In this document: in pieces, positions 25,079-35,059 of the stretch | How positions within the stretch are numbered: the stretch's first letter is position 1 | Layout: each line of letters starts with the position of its first letter | NCBI GenBank assembly: GCA_017517845.1 | Contig: JAFWXW010000020.1 | Coordinates: 1-49,314 of the forward strand | Length of the DNA: 49,314 bases | Origin: Paludibacteraceae bacterium | GTDB lineage: Bacteria > Bacteroidota > Bacteroidia > Bacteroidales > Paludibacteraceae | Direction of reading: 5' to 3' | Translations under genes and position numbers: made by a program | Notes under the pieces: generated by a model | What the model saw: the letters and a program-made list of their open reading frames with translations, nothing else | Told to the model about the DNA's origin: nothing | Databases searched by the model: none

Positions 25079-26368
25079 TTAGGATTTATTTAGTTCTTGT
25101 TTTATCTCTTTCATATAGTAATCTAAAATAATCTTTTTTATATAATCTTTAATCTTTAATTGTTCTAAATTTTCTTCTTTAAAACCATTAAACTTATTAT
25201 CTTTCTCAAGTTTTTTTATATACTTTATAATTTTAGTAGAAATTTTATTCCCTCTATTTCTAGAGTATTCATTTCTCCTACTTCTTTGCCAATCATGAAG
25301 TGACGCACATTCTATCCCCAGCGCTTTTATAAAATTAAATTCATTCATTTTATTAGCATCAAGAGTTTCATCCAATAATTTAAATAATTCAATTCTCACA
25401 CCATCATTCATGTAAGTTGCGGAATATTTAGGAATATTATTATTAATAATCCTTATTACTTCATCTATATCTAATGTAATATCTTTCTCTAGTTCTAATA
25501 CATTCTTTAACGCCATTCTCAAACCTACCTCTATTTCCTTCTTGTGCCAATAGTTTTCCAAAAATCCTACAAATTTCTTATCTAAAGCATACGAATAAAG
25601 CACTTCATCAACCCTATCTATATTTTTCCCAGTAACAGAAAACGTCAAATCCTTAATAGCATTTATTTTATCTAAAAGTATTTTATAGGGATTACCTATT
25701 AACTTCAGATTAGATTCCCCTAACTTACTTTCTATCTCCTTTAATATATTTTTTGGAGTGTCTTTTGACTGTAATTTGTAAGTAAAACGATAAATAGGCA
25801 CTTGCCAATTTTCATAAGAATCTACAAATTCTAATCCATTAATTTCATTACCTTTAGCACACAAACAATCTTTTACAGCTCTGCTAATAACATAAATAAC
25901 CTCTGGTTTCAAAAGTTCAAGCAATTCCTTAAAAGCCGCCAAATTATCTTTAAACTTCTTTTTATTATCTTTATATTTCAGAGTATCATAACTACCATGC
26001 ATGTTCTGTAGAAAATTTGTAAAAGCAATAGAATCCCAAAACTTTCTTTTATCATTTTCTGACACAGACTCATTGGTTCTAAGGAAGTACTTCGTAATGT
26101 AAGAATACGAATAATGCGAATCACATTCCTCCAAATAGCTTTCCACCTCTATTTCATTACTATTTGACAAAGAATAATATTCTTCCCTCCCTTTATACAC
26201 AGGACACTCTCTATCATATTTAGCAGTATTCTTAAAACAATCTTCTCTAAACTTACATTCAGTTCTACACACATGAAAAACGCCAAGGATTAGCGTTCTA
26301 TAACCCTTATAACCTTTCTCATACTTCTCTTTATCATACCTTGGTTTAAAGAAAATATTTGATTTCAT
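25079..26368 (-). CDS. Divergent UDG-superfamily-like protein 3 with N-terminal cysteine cluster and long extension
   Basis: 429 residues. The first 200 resemble the two shorter UDG-like proteins: GYRTLILGVFHVC (strand and loop, 22-34), FWDSIAFTNFLQN (110-122), LLELLKPEVIYVISRAV (150-166). Cys34, Cys38, Cys44 and Cys55 (CRTEC..DC..EC) could bind zinc or an iron-sulfur cluster, as family 4/5 UDGs do. The last 220 residues are charged and helical with no recognised domain. AT and Lys/Asn/Ile content is high even for this genome. Activity unproven. Confidence 0.5.
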   Translation of the reverse strand: MKSNIFFKPRYDKEKYEKGYKGYRTLILGVFHVCRTECKFREDCFKNTAKYDRECPVYKGREEYYSLSNSNEIEVESYLEECDSHYSYSYITKYFLRTNESVSENDKRKFWDSIAFTNFLQNMHGSYDTLKYKDNKKKFKDNLAAFKELLELLKPEVIYVISRAVKDCLCAKGNEINGLEFVDSYENWQVPIYRFTYKLQSKDTPKNILKEIESKLGESNLKLIGNPYKILLDKINAIKDLTFSVTGKNIDRVDEVLYSYALDKKFVGFLENYWHKKEIEVGLRMALKNVLELEKDITLDIDEVIRIINNNIPKYSATYMNDGVRIELFKLLDETLDANKMNEFNFIKALGIECASLHDWQRSRRNEYSRNRGNKISTKIIKYIKKLEKDNKFNGFKEENLEQLKIKDYIKKIILDYYMKEIKQELNKS

Positions 26369-26422
26369 ATTTTTGAGATTTTAATTTTTAACACAACATT
26401 AAATTGAATTATAAAAATAACG

Positions 26423-26447
26423 AAACCTTGCCAAAATAGCAAGGTTT
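26423..26447 (-). terminator. Island-type hairpin terminator (AAACCTTGC)
   Basis: Nine-base arms around CAAAATA, nine bases past the stop of the LPD3-like gene. On the minus strand it is followed by CGTTATTTTTATAATT, similar to the tail at 22821. Confidence 0.7.
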
Positions 26448-26456
26448 TCCCAATTC

Positions 26457-27239
26457 TTAATGCCAAAATATGACTCTGTTGTAAAATTCTTCATCTTTTT
26501 TTGATTCTTCGAGCAAAAATTTCCCCTTATCGTATGACTTTTCAACATTTTGTAGTAAATTTGCAGTGTTAATAGTCAGACCTCCTAGCGAGTTAGGATC
26601 ATTAGCCGTCAAGATAGAACTGTTTGATTCGTCAAACAGTTCTATTTTTATTACCTCAAATGTATAAGGTTTGTTTGGAGTTGTATCACGGAATTCATAT
26701 ATAGTCGTTTTTACACTATAGATTTTACTAAAAAAAGATATAGCCCCATAAAACCTATGAATCAAAACATTCTCATTAATAGGATTCTCAACAGAGCGCA
26801 CACTATCAACTTTAGTATAATCTGCATGTATCTCTACTTCAATACTATTTTCTATAATATCTGGCAGAACTTTCAACACAGATAAGTGAATAGGTAAATT
26901 TTCACTCTTATTAATTGCTTTTGCACTTAAGTATTTCTTTATTGATTTTTTAGTAATCTTATATTTAAACTTATTCAGGGTGCATTCATGAGAAGTATAA
27001 ATCCCTACAAGATTTTTCTCTGCCCATATTTTAGACTCTCCCAAAGGGTCGTCACTATTAAAATCATGCGGCTCAACTTCTACTATATCCACATAACTTT
27101 CATTTAAATAAGGCATTACAATACCCTTATTTATTTCCGCTAATTTTTGAATTAAATCAAATTCTTCTAGAGGTTTTGAAGAATTATAACCTACAAAAGG
27201 TTCAGAAGCAACTGAGTTGCTGAAGATTTGTTTTTTCAT
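26457..27239 (-). CDS. LPD3-like (polyvalent-protein-associated domain) protein
   Basis: 260 residues. Residues about 92-205 (FKYKITKKSIKKYLSAKA..HLSVLKVLPDIIENSIEVEIHAD..NVLIHRFYGAISFFSKIYSVKTTIYEF..YTFEVIKIEL) follow the pattern I know from LPD3-type domains, found in phage, ICE and plasmid polyvalent proteins and related to BECR-fold nucleases. This is recognition by eye, so moderate. It is not part of a polyvalent giant here. The coding DNA at 26614-26645 includes a hairpin identical in style to a terminator, and 121 bases of the gene are repeated at 27370-27489. Confidence 0.5.
   Translation of the reverse strand: MKKQIFSNSVASEPFVGYNSSKPLEEFDLIQKLAEINKGIVMPYLNESYVDIVEVEPHDFNSDDPLGESKIWAEKNLVGIYTSHECTLNKFKYKITKKSIKKYLSAKAINKSENLPIHLSVLKVLPDIIENSIEVEIHADYTKVDSVRSVENPINENVLIHRFYGAISFFSKIYSVKTTIYEFRDTTPNKPYTFEVIKIELFDESNSSILTANDPNSLGGLTINTANLLQNVEKSYDKGKFLLEESKKDEEFYNRVIFWH
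26614..26645. repeat. UUCG-type hairpin inside the LPD3-like coding sequence
   Basis: Fourteen-base perfect arms ATAGAACTGTTTGA around TTCG, followed on the plus strand by TTTTATTACC. It encodes IELFDESNSSIL on the minus strand. Related copies are at 11515-11546 and 27441-27471. Confidence 0.75.
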
Positions 27240-27272
27240 TTTATAACAATTTAAAATTAAAAATTACGCAAC

Positions 27273-27292
27273 AGTGCACACGTGTATGCACT
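27273..27292. promoter_or_regulatory. Near-perfect palindrome in the LPD3-like gene leader
   Basis: AGTGCA and TGCACT flank CACGTGTA, with one mismatch over 20 bases. It sits between the promoter at 27332-27339 and the ATG at 27239, a good place for a repressor. Confidence 0.55.
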
Positions 27293-27331
27293 ATTACAAT
27301 TAACAAAATTTCTTCAGCTTTATTCTCAGTA

Positions 27332-27339
27332 CAAAGATA
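27332..27339 (-). promoter_or_regulatory. -7 box TATCTTTG for the LPD3-like gene
   Basis: Exact TAnnTTTG; a TTG lies 22 bases further upstream. The leader is about 85 bases. Confidence 0.5.
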
Positions 27340-27369
27340 CTATTTTTTTACAGGGTTTATACAATTTCT

Positions 27370-27489
27370 CAACATTTTGTAGTAAATTTGCAGTTCTAAT
27401 TATCAGACCTCCATAGGAGTTAGGATGATTAGACGTCAAGATAGAACTGTTTGATAATCAAACAGTTCTATTTTTATTACCTCAAATGT
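27370..27489 (-). pseudogene. Duplicated, decayed fragment of the LPD3-like gene
   Basis: Aligns with 26543-26663 over the whole length with about 13 differences and one deleted base. The frame is broken (stops within what was VIKIEL..TINTANLLQN). The hairpin at 27441-27471 is preserved with a changed loop (TAA instead of TTCG). The copy sits directly upstream of the intact gene and downstream of the UDG-like gene. Confidence 0.8.
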
Positions 27490-27500
27490 TTATAAACAAC

Positions 27501-27527
27501 AAACCTTTGCCGATATGGCAAAGGTTT
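27501..27527 (-). terminator. Island-type hairpin terminator (AAACCTTTGCC)
   Basis: Perfect 11-base arms around GATAT, 11 bases past the stop of the UDG-like gene. The apex TTGCCGATATGGCAA is close to the fic palindrome at 20192. Confidence 0.75.
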
Positions 27528-27538
27528 AAATATAATAG

Positions 27539-28261
27539 TTAGTGAATATTAGTTCTTATTAACTCTAATATTTTTTGCTTATATATATCAACATTATGAT
27601 TTATGATTAAGTATATAGGATTATAACACCTATATGTTACTGGCAATTTCTTATTAGTAAACTTTATTTGAGCAAATTCTCTACAGGTAAATGGGTCCAC
27701 TTTTCCAAAATCAAAATCCCCTAGAAAAGTTTCTATATTCTTATCATAATTAGGGCCTGTTAAGAGAATAAGCATATCAGGTCTGAGAATATTAATTTCT
27801 TCTATTAATATATTAAAATTTTTCAATATCAAATTATTAATATTCTTATCACCATCGGTTTCTCCTCTTTTTTCTATTTTTACAAGATTATTAATAATTA
27901 TCTGCGTATCAATAGGTACATCAGCTTGTATATTATTAGGAAAATCGAAAAATAGTGAATTATCTCCTCTCTTTATATTTACAAATAAGTCATATAACTT
28001 CATCAGATTCTCAGGGGTCTGATCCTCATAATTTTCTAATTCATTTCCCCAACTATTCGTTTTTTTTCCAAGAATCATTATTTTTATAGACGAATTAAAA
28101 TATGCATCAGTGGGCACCACTAAAAATGGCAATTCACATTCCGTCTGTTTTAGAATGTTTTCCTTACATTTATACCATTGATTTTTATACAACTCTAATA
28201 ACTTTTTAGCCATTTCATTCTGTGGAAATTTATGGCTTATAATTTCATCTATTTTAAACAT
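27539..28261 (-). CDS. Divergent UDG-superfamily-like protein 2
   Basis: 240 residues. IKIMILGKKTNSWG (59-72) matches the first strand and loop of the gene at 23972 (IMFMGRAVNDW). INNLVKIEKRG (123-133) and ILRPDMLILLTGPNYD (158-173) match its WSNLYKL and FKPKFVVLLNGPDWY blocks. The late YRCYNPIYLIIN has an NP where UDGs have HP. The two proteins are clearly of one family, though less than 25 percent alike by eye. Catalytic residues cannot be assigned, so this could be a nucleic-acid sensor rather than a glycosylase. Confidence 0.55.
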   Translation of the reverse strand: MFKIDEIISHKFPQNEMAKKLLELYKNQWYKCKENILKQTECELPFLVVPTDAYFNSSIKIMILGKKTNSWGNELENYEDQTPENLMKLYDLFVNIKRGDNSLFFDFPNNIQADVPIDTQIIINNLVKIEKRGETDGDKNINNLILKNFNILIEEINILRPDMLILLTGPNYDKNIETFLGDFDFGKVDPFTCREFAQIKFTNKKLPVTYRCYNPIYLIINHNVDIYKQKILELIRTNIH

Positions 28262-28610
28262 AAATTTAATTTAATTTTATTTATTCTATTAATATTGTTG
28301 TATAAATTACACCCACGCTAAAGTGTAAAATCATTTTAGTAGAAAATCATAAGATTCATAAATAAGTTATCTTAGTCTCTTATATTTCCTTATATTATTT
28401 CTATTTCAACTAAAGAATCACAATCTTATTGTAAAAATTCTTCTATTATTTGTATTTTATTTAATCATAAGCATAATAATTTCTTTTAAATTTTACACAT
28501 AGTTAATTTCACGCAAAGGTAATTATTTCTCTGTACTCTTCTCTCGTTTGATTAAATAATTCAATTATTTCTCCTAATAAATTATGAAATTTCAATTCAC
28601 AAAAGACATA
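28262..28610. other. AT-rich intergenic region, possible regulatory sites
   Basis: No coding frame of note. TTACAC (28307-28312) and GTGTAA (28323-28328) form an operator-like inverted repeat 46 bases from the UDG-like ATG. A TACCTTTG box (minus strand, 28514-28521) is the only clear promoter-like string; it would give a leader of about 250 bases. Confidence 0.45.
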
Positions 28611-30731
28611 TTATTTCTTATATATTTTTTTGTATGATTTTATTGGTTTCGGCCCTATAGTTTTTATTTTGCTTATTATCTCAAGCAATTCTGCACGATT
28701 CTGATTTGTTTTCATTTCAGGGAACTCATTATCCAAAATATTCAATCTGCTTTGGATAGACTTTTTTTGCTCAAAAGAGACACTCATGTTTCCTATATTT
28801 TTTGCATCGTCTAATAGTTTTGAAATCTCTGTTTTGTAGTAATATATTCTTGAATTCTTAATATTTTCTTGTTTAGTCAACATTATATCTTCATATTTAT
28901 CATCCAAAAGTTGTATCCCTTGTCCAATAAATGGTTTAAGTTTGCTGAAATTGTACATATTTAGAGTCTTCAAGAAGGATTTATCAATAATTTTATCTTG
29001 TGAACATAATTTATTTATATCCTCTTTTGCTACATTGAAGTACTTTTCTGCAAATATTAATAGTAATTTCTTGTATTCTTCTTCATCTTCATTTAACCAT
29101 TCTAATTTTGACATTTCCTCTTGACGATAATTCAGTTTTCCTAACTCTACAAAGAAAGAAAGTATATTATAACTTCCAGTATAATTTAATTTTAAATCTT
29201 CTTGTCTCAACCATACACGTTTATAATGAAATGCAGGCAATTGAAGTATATAAAAATTATGATATTTTTTTTCTAATTCAAGTAATTTATCTAAGGCCCT
29301 CTTATCTGCCATAATCTCCTCTTTATCTTTTGATATTGTTCGTGAAACTACATATCCTTTGTATTCATTCCAATTATCTTTATTCTCTGGATATGAGAAT
29401 GCTATAAAAATTCTCCCTCCTTTTTTCAAATATTCTTCAAAAAAAGGTAATCTTTTAAAGGTTGCAGATTTTATCCAAGGACTAATTATCCACATTTCAT
29501 CTTTTGTGTTATCAAAAAGATGTTTAAGTTCTATTTCAAATTCAATAGAGTTAAAACGGCGTTTTGAAACAAGTAATTCTCTCTTTATTTCTTCTGCTTT
29601 ATTGTAGTTATTTTCTGCAATTGCCTTATCTATCTCATCTTGTTTTTCTATAAGCTCTTGTTCTACAACAAGTTGAACTGTATTTTTCTGTTCATCCGTT
29701 GGTAATATTGGAGATTCATCAGAAGTCGTCTCAGAAATTAATTTCTCAAGAATATTTTTTTTCTGATCTTCTAATTTACTTAATGCAGTTGATAATTCTT
29801 CAATTATTTTTCCGCTCTTTTCATCATAAACCAAAACACGATAGTCATTAGTTTTGAAATTTTCCAATAACACAACCCAAACCTTCCCTATAAATCCTTC
29901 AGGACATCCAGCAGGTTTACATGATTGCAAAATGTAGTTTCTACTAGGATAATGAATTTCTGGAGCTTGCAATTCTGCTATCGGTTTTACATCTTCAATA
30001 TTATTAGGAAGCTTCTCCTTAATGAATGTTGACTGCTTTTCACTAACTAAGCTACTAAAAATAGATTTAGCATTTTCTCTAACATCAGCAATAGCATCTA
30101 TATATAATTCAAAAGAACGAGTATATGTTGAAAATTTTACGCCATTTGCTACATATCGCTTACCTAAATCTGTAAGACAATAAACACTCTCATCTCCTTC
30201 TATCATTTGATCTTTCCTAAGATCATTTATAGCATTTAACAAGATGCGCTTCTCTGCAGGATCACATTCAATATCAAAACCTAGTACCTTCCCTATCTTT
30301 GATAAGGACATTTGTTCAATCTCAAGAAGTTTACATATCACCTCATCAAAAAGTGTAAATTTAATTGGTTGAGAACATATTCCCTGAAATCTAACAACAG
30401 TATAGTGCCAATCAAAATTTGTAAAACCAACTATTCGCTCAACTAATTTCTTTTTCTTACTAGCCGCTTCTATTAATTTTATTTCTAAAGGGAGATTATC
30501 AAGCGTTGATAGAAACTTCTTTGCTTCTTTTTTAGGGTTTAGTTCATCAAGTTTACTAGATGTTTCAATTAAATAAGACTCTATGTTATTCTTAATGAAC
30601 TCTACGATCTCTTCTGAGACGTTCTCTGCAGGATCTTCTTCGCACTTATAACCATTTCTATTAAGAAATTCAGCAATAGTGGAAATACCAATATTTAATT
30701 CTCGTGAAATTTTAGATAGTCTTTTACTCAT
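28611..30731 (-). CDS. PLD-type nuclease-like protein with IF2_N-like N-terminal domain
   Basis: 706 residues. Residues 1-52 (RLSKISRELNIGISTIAEFLNRNGYKCEEDPAENVSEEIVEFI) resemble the IF-2 N-terminal domain and are clearly similar to the start of the helicase. Residues about 125-195 look like a winged helix. A coiled-coil linker precedes a PLD-like domain (about 405-560) with WIISPWIKSATFKRL, AFHYKRVWL (HxK near 500) and NYTGSYNILSF (GSxN near 515). Only one HKD-like half is evident and the Asp seven residues after His is Arg, so activity may need a dimer or be altered. It starts two bases after the helicase stop. Confidence 0.7.
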   Translation of the reverse strand: MSKRLSKISRELNIGISTIAEFLNRNGYKCEEDPAENVSEEIVEFIKNNIESYLIETSSKLDELNPKKEAKKFLSTLDNLPLEIKLIEAASKKKKLVERIVGFTNFDWHYTVVRFQGICSQPIKFTLFDEVICKLLEIEQMSLSKIGKVLGFDIECDPAEKRILLNAINDLRKDQMIEGDESVYCLTDLGKRYVANGVKFSTYTRSFELYIDAIADVRENAKSIFSSLVSEKQSTFIKEKLPNNIEDVKPIAELQAPEIHYPSRNYILQSCKPAGCPEGFIGKVWVVLLENFKTNDYRVLVYDEKSGKIIEELSTALSKLEDQKKNILEKLISETTSDESPILPTDEQKNTVQLVVEQELIEKQDEIDKAIAENNYNKAEEIKRELLVSKRRFNSIEFEIELKHLFDNTKDEMWIISPWIKSATFKRLPFFEEYLKKGGRIFIAFSYPENKDNWNEYKGYVVSRTISKDKEEIMADKRALDKLLELEKKYHNFYILQLPAFHYKRVWLRQEDLKLNYTGSYNILSFFVELGKLNYRQEEMSKLEWLNEDEEEYKKLLLIFAEKYFNVAKEDINKLCSQDKIIDKSFLKTLNMYNFSKLKPFIGQGIQLLDDKYEDIMLTKQENIKNSRIYYYKTEISKLLDDAKNIGNMSVSFEQKKSIQSRLNILDNEFPEMKTNQNRAELLEIISKIKTIGPKPIKSYKKIYKK

Positions 30732-30733
30732 AA

Positions 30734-33700
30734 TTAAAGATTTTTAAGTTGAGCGATGTCTACTCTATGCATTTTTTGAATTGCTTCCGCATACTCAGGT
30801 TTATTTGAGAAATGTTTTTCATTCCCAATAACGATAAGAAGTCTTTTTGCACGAGAGAAACCGACATTAACACGTGGGCACTCTCGAGCAAATCCTAATG
30901 CATAAGGATACTTTTCATTTTTAATTATTTTTCCATCAGCCAATTTTTGACAATTACTGCGAACTGTTGATATAATTATGATATTTCTTTCCATACCTTG
31001 AAAACGGTCAACTGTATTTATTCGGAAAGGAATTTGAAATTCATTATTATACTTATGCAATTCAAAATTACGCCATTCATTTTTTGAAAAATTAGGATAA
31101 ATGGAATTACGAATAGCTATCATTTGTGACATATAGTATGTTATAATTCCTATTTCCTTATCCTCCTCCTTTTTACAACTATCAAAATACTCTTTAAAAC
31201 CTTCTGATTGTTTCAATGCATGTAGAACAATTTTGATAGCATCTACCTCACCTTTATTTTGGTATGATTTATTTTTATGTGGATCTTCTTCTGGAGTATC
31301 AACATTTACCCATATTGCATGATCTTCATGGCTTATAAATGGTGCTAAATTCATTCCATGCCACCTACTTGCTTTATTCGTGAAATCACGAATATTCATT
31401 TCATTTTTTATTCCACAAATTAAACCATTCTCCAACTCCTCTTGATCCTGATAAAATTGTGATATACATTTCATAATTTGCTCATGCATACGGAATTGTG
31501 TATCTAAACTTGCAACAACTGGACGCGGTGCATTAACAAATAGTTTTTCAAATTGAGATGTCTTATAATCTATTTTCGTCCAATCTTCTACAAGTTTCTT
31601 TGCTCCTACAGCATCAAGAGCCTCAGTAAATTCATTTTCATCTATCATTGGTGGCAACTGTTTATGATCTCCAATCACAACAACTCGTTTACCTAATGTT
31701 AATGGTAAAATTAGTTCTGGTGGAGTTGCCTTACTTGCTTCATCCACAATAACCAAGTCAAAAATTGGTTCTCTTTGATTTTCTTTATCCTTCAAAAAGA
31801 TTGATTGATAAGTTTCGCTAAAATTTCGACTACCACATTCACTACATGTTGCTGCAAACACATTTACTTGTTTCAAATATTCAGTTGCAAAGGCAGTCTT
31901 TATTAATGAACATCCTTTTTCGAGGCCTTCTGCCCATTTTTTTACTATAGGCGCAAAACGGTTATCACTATTATCACTATTAGCAACCACATTATTTATC
32001 CAGTGAGACACAGCATTATCTGAGTTATTTCGTTCTTCTTCGGTACCTATTTTTGCAACATGCCATTCATTTATTCTTTTATCTGAATACATTTTGCCTT
32101 CATCCTCAAACTTATCAATATTACCTATACGTATTGGCCTTACAAGTTTCTTTCCTTTCAAACGTTCAAGAGCATTATCGACTGCCAAATTAGTTTGTGA
32201 TGTTATCAAAATCTTAGCAACAGGATTATTTAACAAAGTTTGCCATATAATTTCAGCAATAACGGTTGTTTTACCTGTTCCTGGCGGTCCTTGAATAATT
32301 GCTATATCAGGGGAAATAAGTGCTTTGGCGACTGCCTCTAATTGCTTAGATTGATTTTTCAACATTGGCTCATTTAAGTTATTAACAATCCTCATCTTTT
32401 CAATTTCTAAGTCTGTTTGAGGAAGTCTAGCCATATTAGGATCAAATAAGAAATTAGAAAGGTTTGCATTTGCAGGATACCCGACTTGTTCTGGTTCTGT
32501 TACTTTCTTCATAGCCTTGATCATTCGAGAAATATTTGTTAATTCACCAGGGAATATTGGTTTAATAAACCCTTCCTGAATTTCTAAAATATCTTTCCTG
32601 TCTAATAATTCTTCAAATTTAGATTCTCCTAACCTAGAAGTTTCTAAACGAAATTTTAACTTTTCTCTTTCTTTACGAATAAGTTTACCAATAGATATAC
32701 CACCTTTAAATATAGCATCATCTCCATCCTTTTCCACAGTTTCTCTATATTTCTTATAATCCTCTCTTGTTAAATAAATAAACAATGCTTGTTTAACATT
32801 ACGAGCAACCTCTTTCTCTTTATCAGCTTCTAATTTAACATTTTTATTAAATTGGAACAAAGTAAAACCATCAACATTATCAAAAAACAATTCAATGGCA
32901 CCTCCTATTTCATCACATATCTTCTGAAGATTTTCAACAAATAGATCACGTTCTTCCTCGGTATTATATGTAAAATCAAACAATGTACGAGAATAATTCT
33001 TAATAGAATCATAAGTAATTCTATCATAATTTCTCTTTCTAAGTTCTTTTTGTATTCTTTGTATAATTTCACAACGTTCTATTACGAGATTCTCCTTTAA
33101 TTTTAAATAATAAACAGGACTAAATTTTTTATCTTCAATAGAAACACCTTTAATTTCCTGTATTTCTGATATGAGTTTTCTATATTCATCTGCATCAGAA
33201 GCATTAATAATTAATTCAGAAGTATCTAACGAAAAAGTACGACTACCTTCATTATCAACTGACGATTTATATTCTCTAAGGGTGTCTATATCCACCATAG
33301 GTGTTGGCAGTTCAAAAATGTATCTTGTTGGTAGAATTCTATATGAGTCATCAGACAACGTAGAATGTATTGTTTTAAGTATTTCTTTTGCTTTTTCGAT
33401 TCTTATATCATCTGCACAATAACGTCCATTTTCTATATAAAGACCATCTATAGGTTGTAAAGCTTTTTTATTATAAGAACTAAATGAAAAAACATTTTTT
33501 ACATGATTCAAACCTAATTTAGAGAAAGCATCATGTCGAATAAAAGAATTCACACTTATTGCAACTTGCCTTCCATCTTCAGAAATCTCTACCTTTACTC
33601 TATCTAATGACAACCCCAAATTAACAATCTCATCTTTAAGAGCATGCAAATCTATTCGTTCATTATTTGACATATCAAACGAGACTTTTAAACGCATTGT

Positions 33701-34924
33701 GGAATCTTTTTTTACTATTATTGAAGCACCATGTCTACGTTCTGCTACCTTTATTACATGGGGAAGTTCTTTCTCTAAACAATTAATTTTCCCATCTCTT
33801 CCTATAGACATAGCAATCTTGTATTCTGAATCCATATATTGACAAATATCATCATATACATCAGCTATATTATCGTCACTTGCTTGATTAAATTTAATTT
33901 CACCAGATATAGAATAAATTGGTTGAGAAATAAATTCGTAGAAATACTCAAAAGCAAGAGATTGAAGTTTCTCTCTTTCTGTTTGACTTAATTCTCGAAA
34001 AGAAGAAAATTCTATAAAACCATTCTCATCATTTACCCCAAAATCTTCTAGTTCATCAGAGAAAAATTCTTTTAAATCTCTCTCAAACGCTTTACTCATT
34101 TCCTTCTCATTTATGTATATATCTATATACGAAGGACGTGAATCTCCAATATAATCTTCTTGATATGGTCTACTAATTTTCTTTATTTTCCAAATTTGTT
34201 CTTTTTCTCTTACAAGTTTTTTTAGTGCCGTAACATAACTTTTCCAGATTGATTTATCTTTTTCCTTATTTAGTTCTATTTTAGGAAGATTAAGAGCTTC
34301 TACTTTTTTATATAATTGTTGAAAATCTTGTGCACTAGAACCTTCTATCTGTGGGTCTGACACAAAATGTATGTTACACTCAGCTTCATACACTTCACTT
34401 TCAGGAACCTTAATAAACGGAACCTCCTTTGATTTAGAAACAAAATAAGAATATAAGGTTGTAAACTCATCCACCTTAGATTGACATAATGAAACTCTAA
34501 AAACAATCGCTTTTTCATCATTTAATTGTATAAATATTGAATGATGTGAACGATTTTTCTTTACATCTGATTTTGCTTTTTGAAAATAACACCTCCTAGA
34601 ACCATTTGTAAGAATAGATTTAAGTTCCATAAAACGCATTGTATTGTTGGCATTTTTATCCCACTTATCAGCTATATCTTCATGAAATCGTAAATATACA
34701 TCAAACTTAGAAAGTTTAATATTTTCAAAACTCACTGGATGAAAACCCTTATTCTGATTTTGATCTTTACCAAATTCTTTTTGTAGAATTTCGTATATAT
34801 CATCAGAAATGCGAGCATTAGGATTTCCTTCTTCTACCTCAATTCCTTTCTTTTGTAAGAAATCAACGATAGTAGGAAGACCTACATTTAAATCACGCAT
34901 TATTTTATTTAACCTTACTGGCAT
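30734..34924 (-). CDS. Large SF1 helicase (UPF1/DNA2-like) with IF2_N-like N-terminal domain
   Basis: 1396 residues. Residues 1-50 ([32 protein letters not shown]) are IF2_N-like and match the PLD partner. Residues about 60-850 are unrecognised and may hold target-recognition modules. The C-terminal helicase core is intact: Walker [10 protein letters not shown] (near 877), [18 protein letters not shown] (near 1058), [22 protein letters not shown] (near 1143), [20 protein letters not shown] (near 1305) and [16 protein letters not shown] (near 1352). It should move on DNA or RNA using ATP. It is coupled to the PLD gene (two-base gap) and follows the sigma gene by 135 bases. Confidence 0.85.
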   Translation of the reverse strand: MPVRLNKIMRDLNVGLPTIVDFLQKKGIEVEEGNPNARISDDIYEILQKEFGKDQNQNKGFHPVSFENIKLSKFDVYLRFHEDIADKWDKNANNTMRFMELKSILTNGSRRCYFQKAKSDVKKNRSHHSIFIQLNDEKAIVFRVSLCQSKVDEFTTLYSYFVSKSKEVPFIKVPESEVYEAECNIHFVSDPQIEGSSAQDFQQLYKKVEALNLPKIELNKEKDKSIWKSYVTALKKLVREKEQIWKIKKISRPYQEDYIGDSRPSYIDIYINEKEMSKAFERDLKEFFSDELEDFGVNDENGFIEFSSFRELSQTEREKLQSLAFEYFYEFISQPIYSISGEIKFNQASDDNIADVYDDICQYMDSEYKIAMSIGRDGKINCLEKELPHVIKVAERRHGASIIVKKDSTMRLKVSFDMSNNERIDLHALKDEIVNLGLSLDRVKVEISEDGRQVAISVNSFIRHDAFSKLGLNHVKNVFSFSSYNKKALQPIDGLYIENGRYCADDIRIEKAKEILKTIHSTLSDDSYRILPTRYIFELPTPMVDIDTLREYKSSVDNEGSRTFSLDTSELIINASDADEYRKLISEIQEIKGVSIEDKKFSPVYYLKLKENLVIERCEIIQRIQKELRKRNYDRITYDSIKNYSRTLFDFTYNTEEERDLFVENLQKICDEIGGAIELFFDNVDGFTLFQFNKNVKLEADKEKEVARNVKQALFIYLTREDYKKYRETVEKDGDDAIFKGGISIGKLIRKEREKLKFRLETSRLGESKFEELLDRKDILEIQEGFIKPIFPGELTNISRMIKAMKKVTEPEQVGYPANANLSNFLFDPNMARLPQTDLEIEKMRIVNNLNEPMLKNQSKQLEAVAKALISPDIAIIQGPPGTGKTTVIAEIIWQTLLNNPVAKILITSQTNLAVDNALERLKGKKLVRPIRIGNIDKFEDEGKMYSDKRINEWHVAKIGTEEERNNSDNAVSHWINNVVANSDNSDNRFAPIVKKWAEGLEKGCSLIKTAFATEYLKQVNVFAATCSECGSRNFSETYQSIFLKDKENQREPIFDLVIVDEASKATPPELILPLTLGKRVVVIGDHKQLPPMIDENEFTEALDAVGAKKLVEDWTKIDYKTSQFEKLFVNAPRPVVASLDTQFRMHEQIMKCISQFYQDQEELENGLICGIKNEMNIRDFTNKASRWHGMNLAPFISHEDHAIWVNVDTPEEDPHKNKSYQNKGEVDAIKIVLHALKQSEGFKEYFDSCKKEEDKEIGIITYYMSQMIAIRNSIYPNFSKNEWRNFELHKYNNEFQIPFRINTVDRFQGMERNIIIISTVRSNCQKLADGKIIKNEKYPYALGFARECPRVNVGFSRAKRLLIVIGNEKHFSNKPEYAEAIQKMHRVDIAQLKNL

Positions 34925-35059
34925 ATTTTTTAGAATTTAATTTACAAACAATACAAAATTAAGTATTTTTTACAAATTTTCAAAGAACTAAACAGAGTAT
35001 TTACCAACTTTCACAACTCAATACTTTTATAGATACTAAACAATCATTATAATAGTCAG

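Noticed and set aside
30734-34924. Known helicase-nuclease defence types such as DISARM, Gabija or Zorya
   Set aside because: The methylase and DrmA/B, the GajA TOPRIM nuclease, and the ZorA/B motor proteins are all absent, and the N-terminal IF2_N-like domain does not belong to those systems as I know them.
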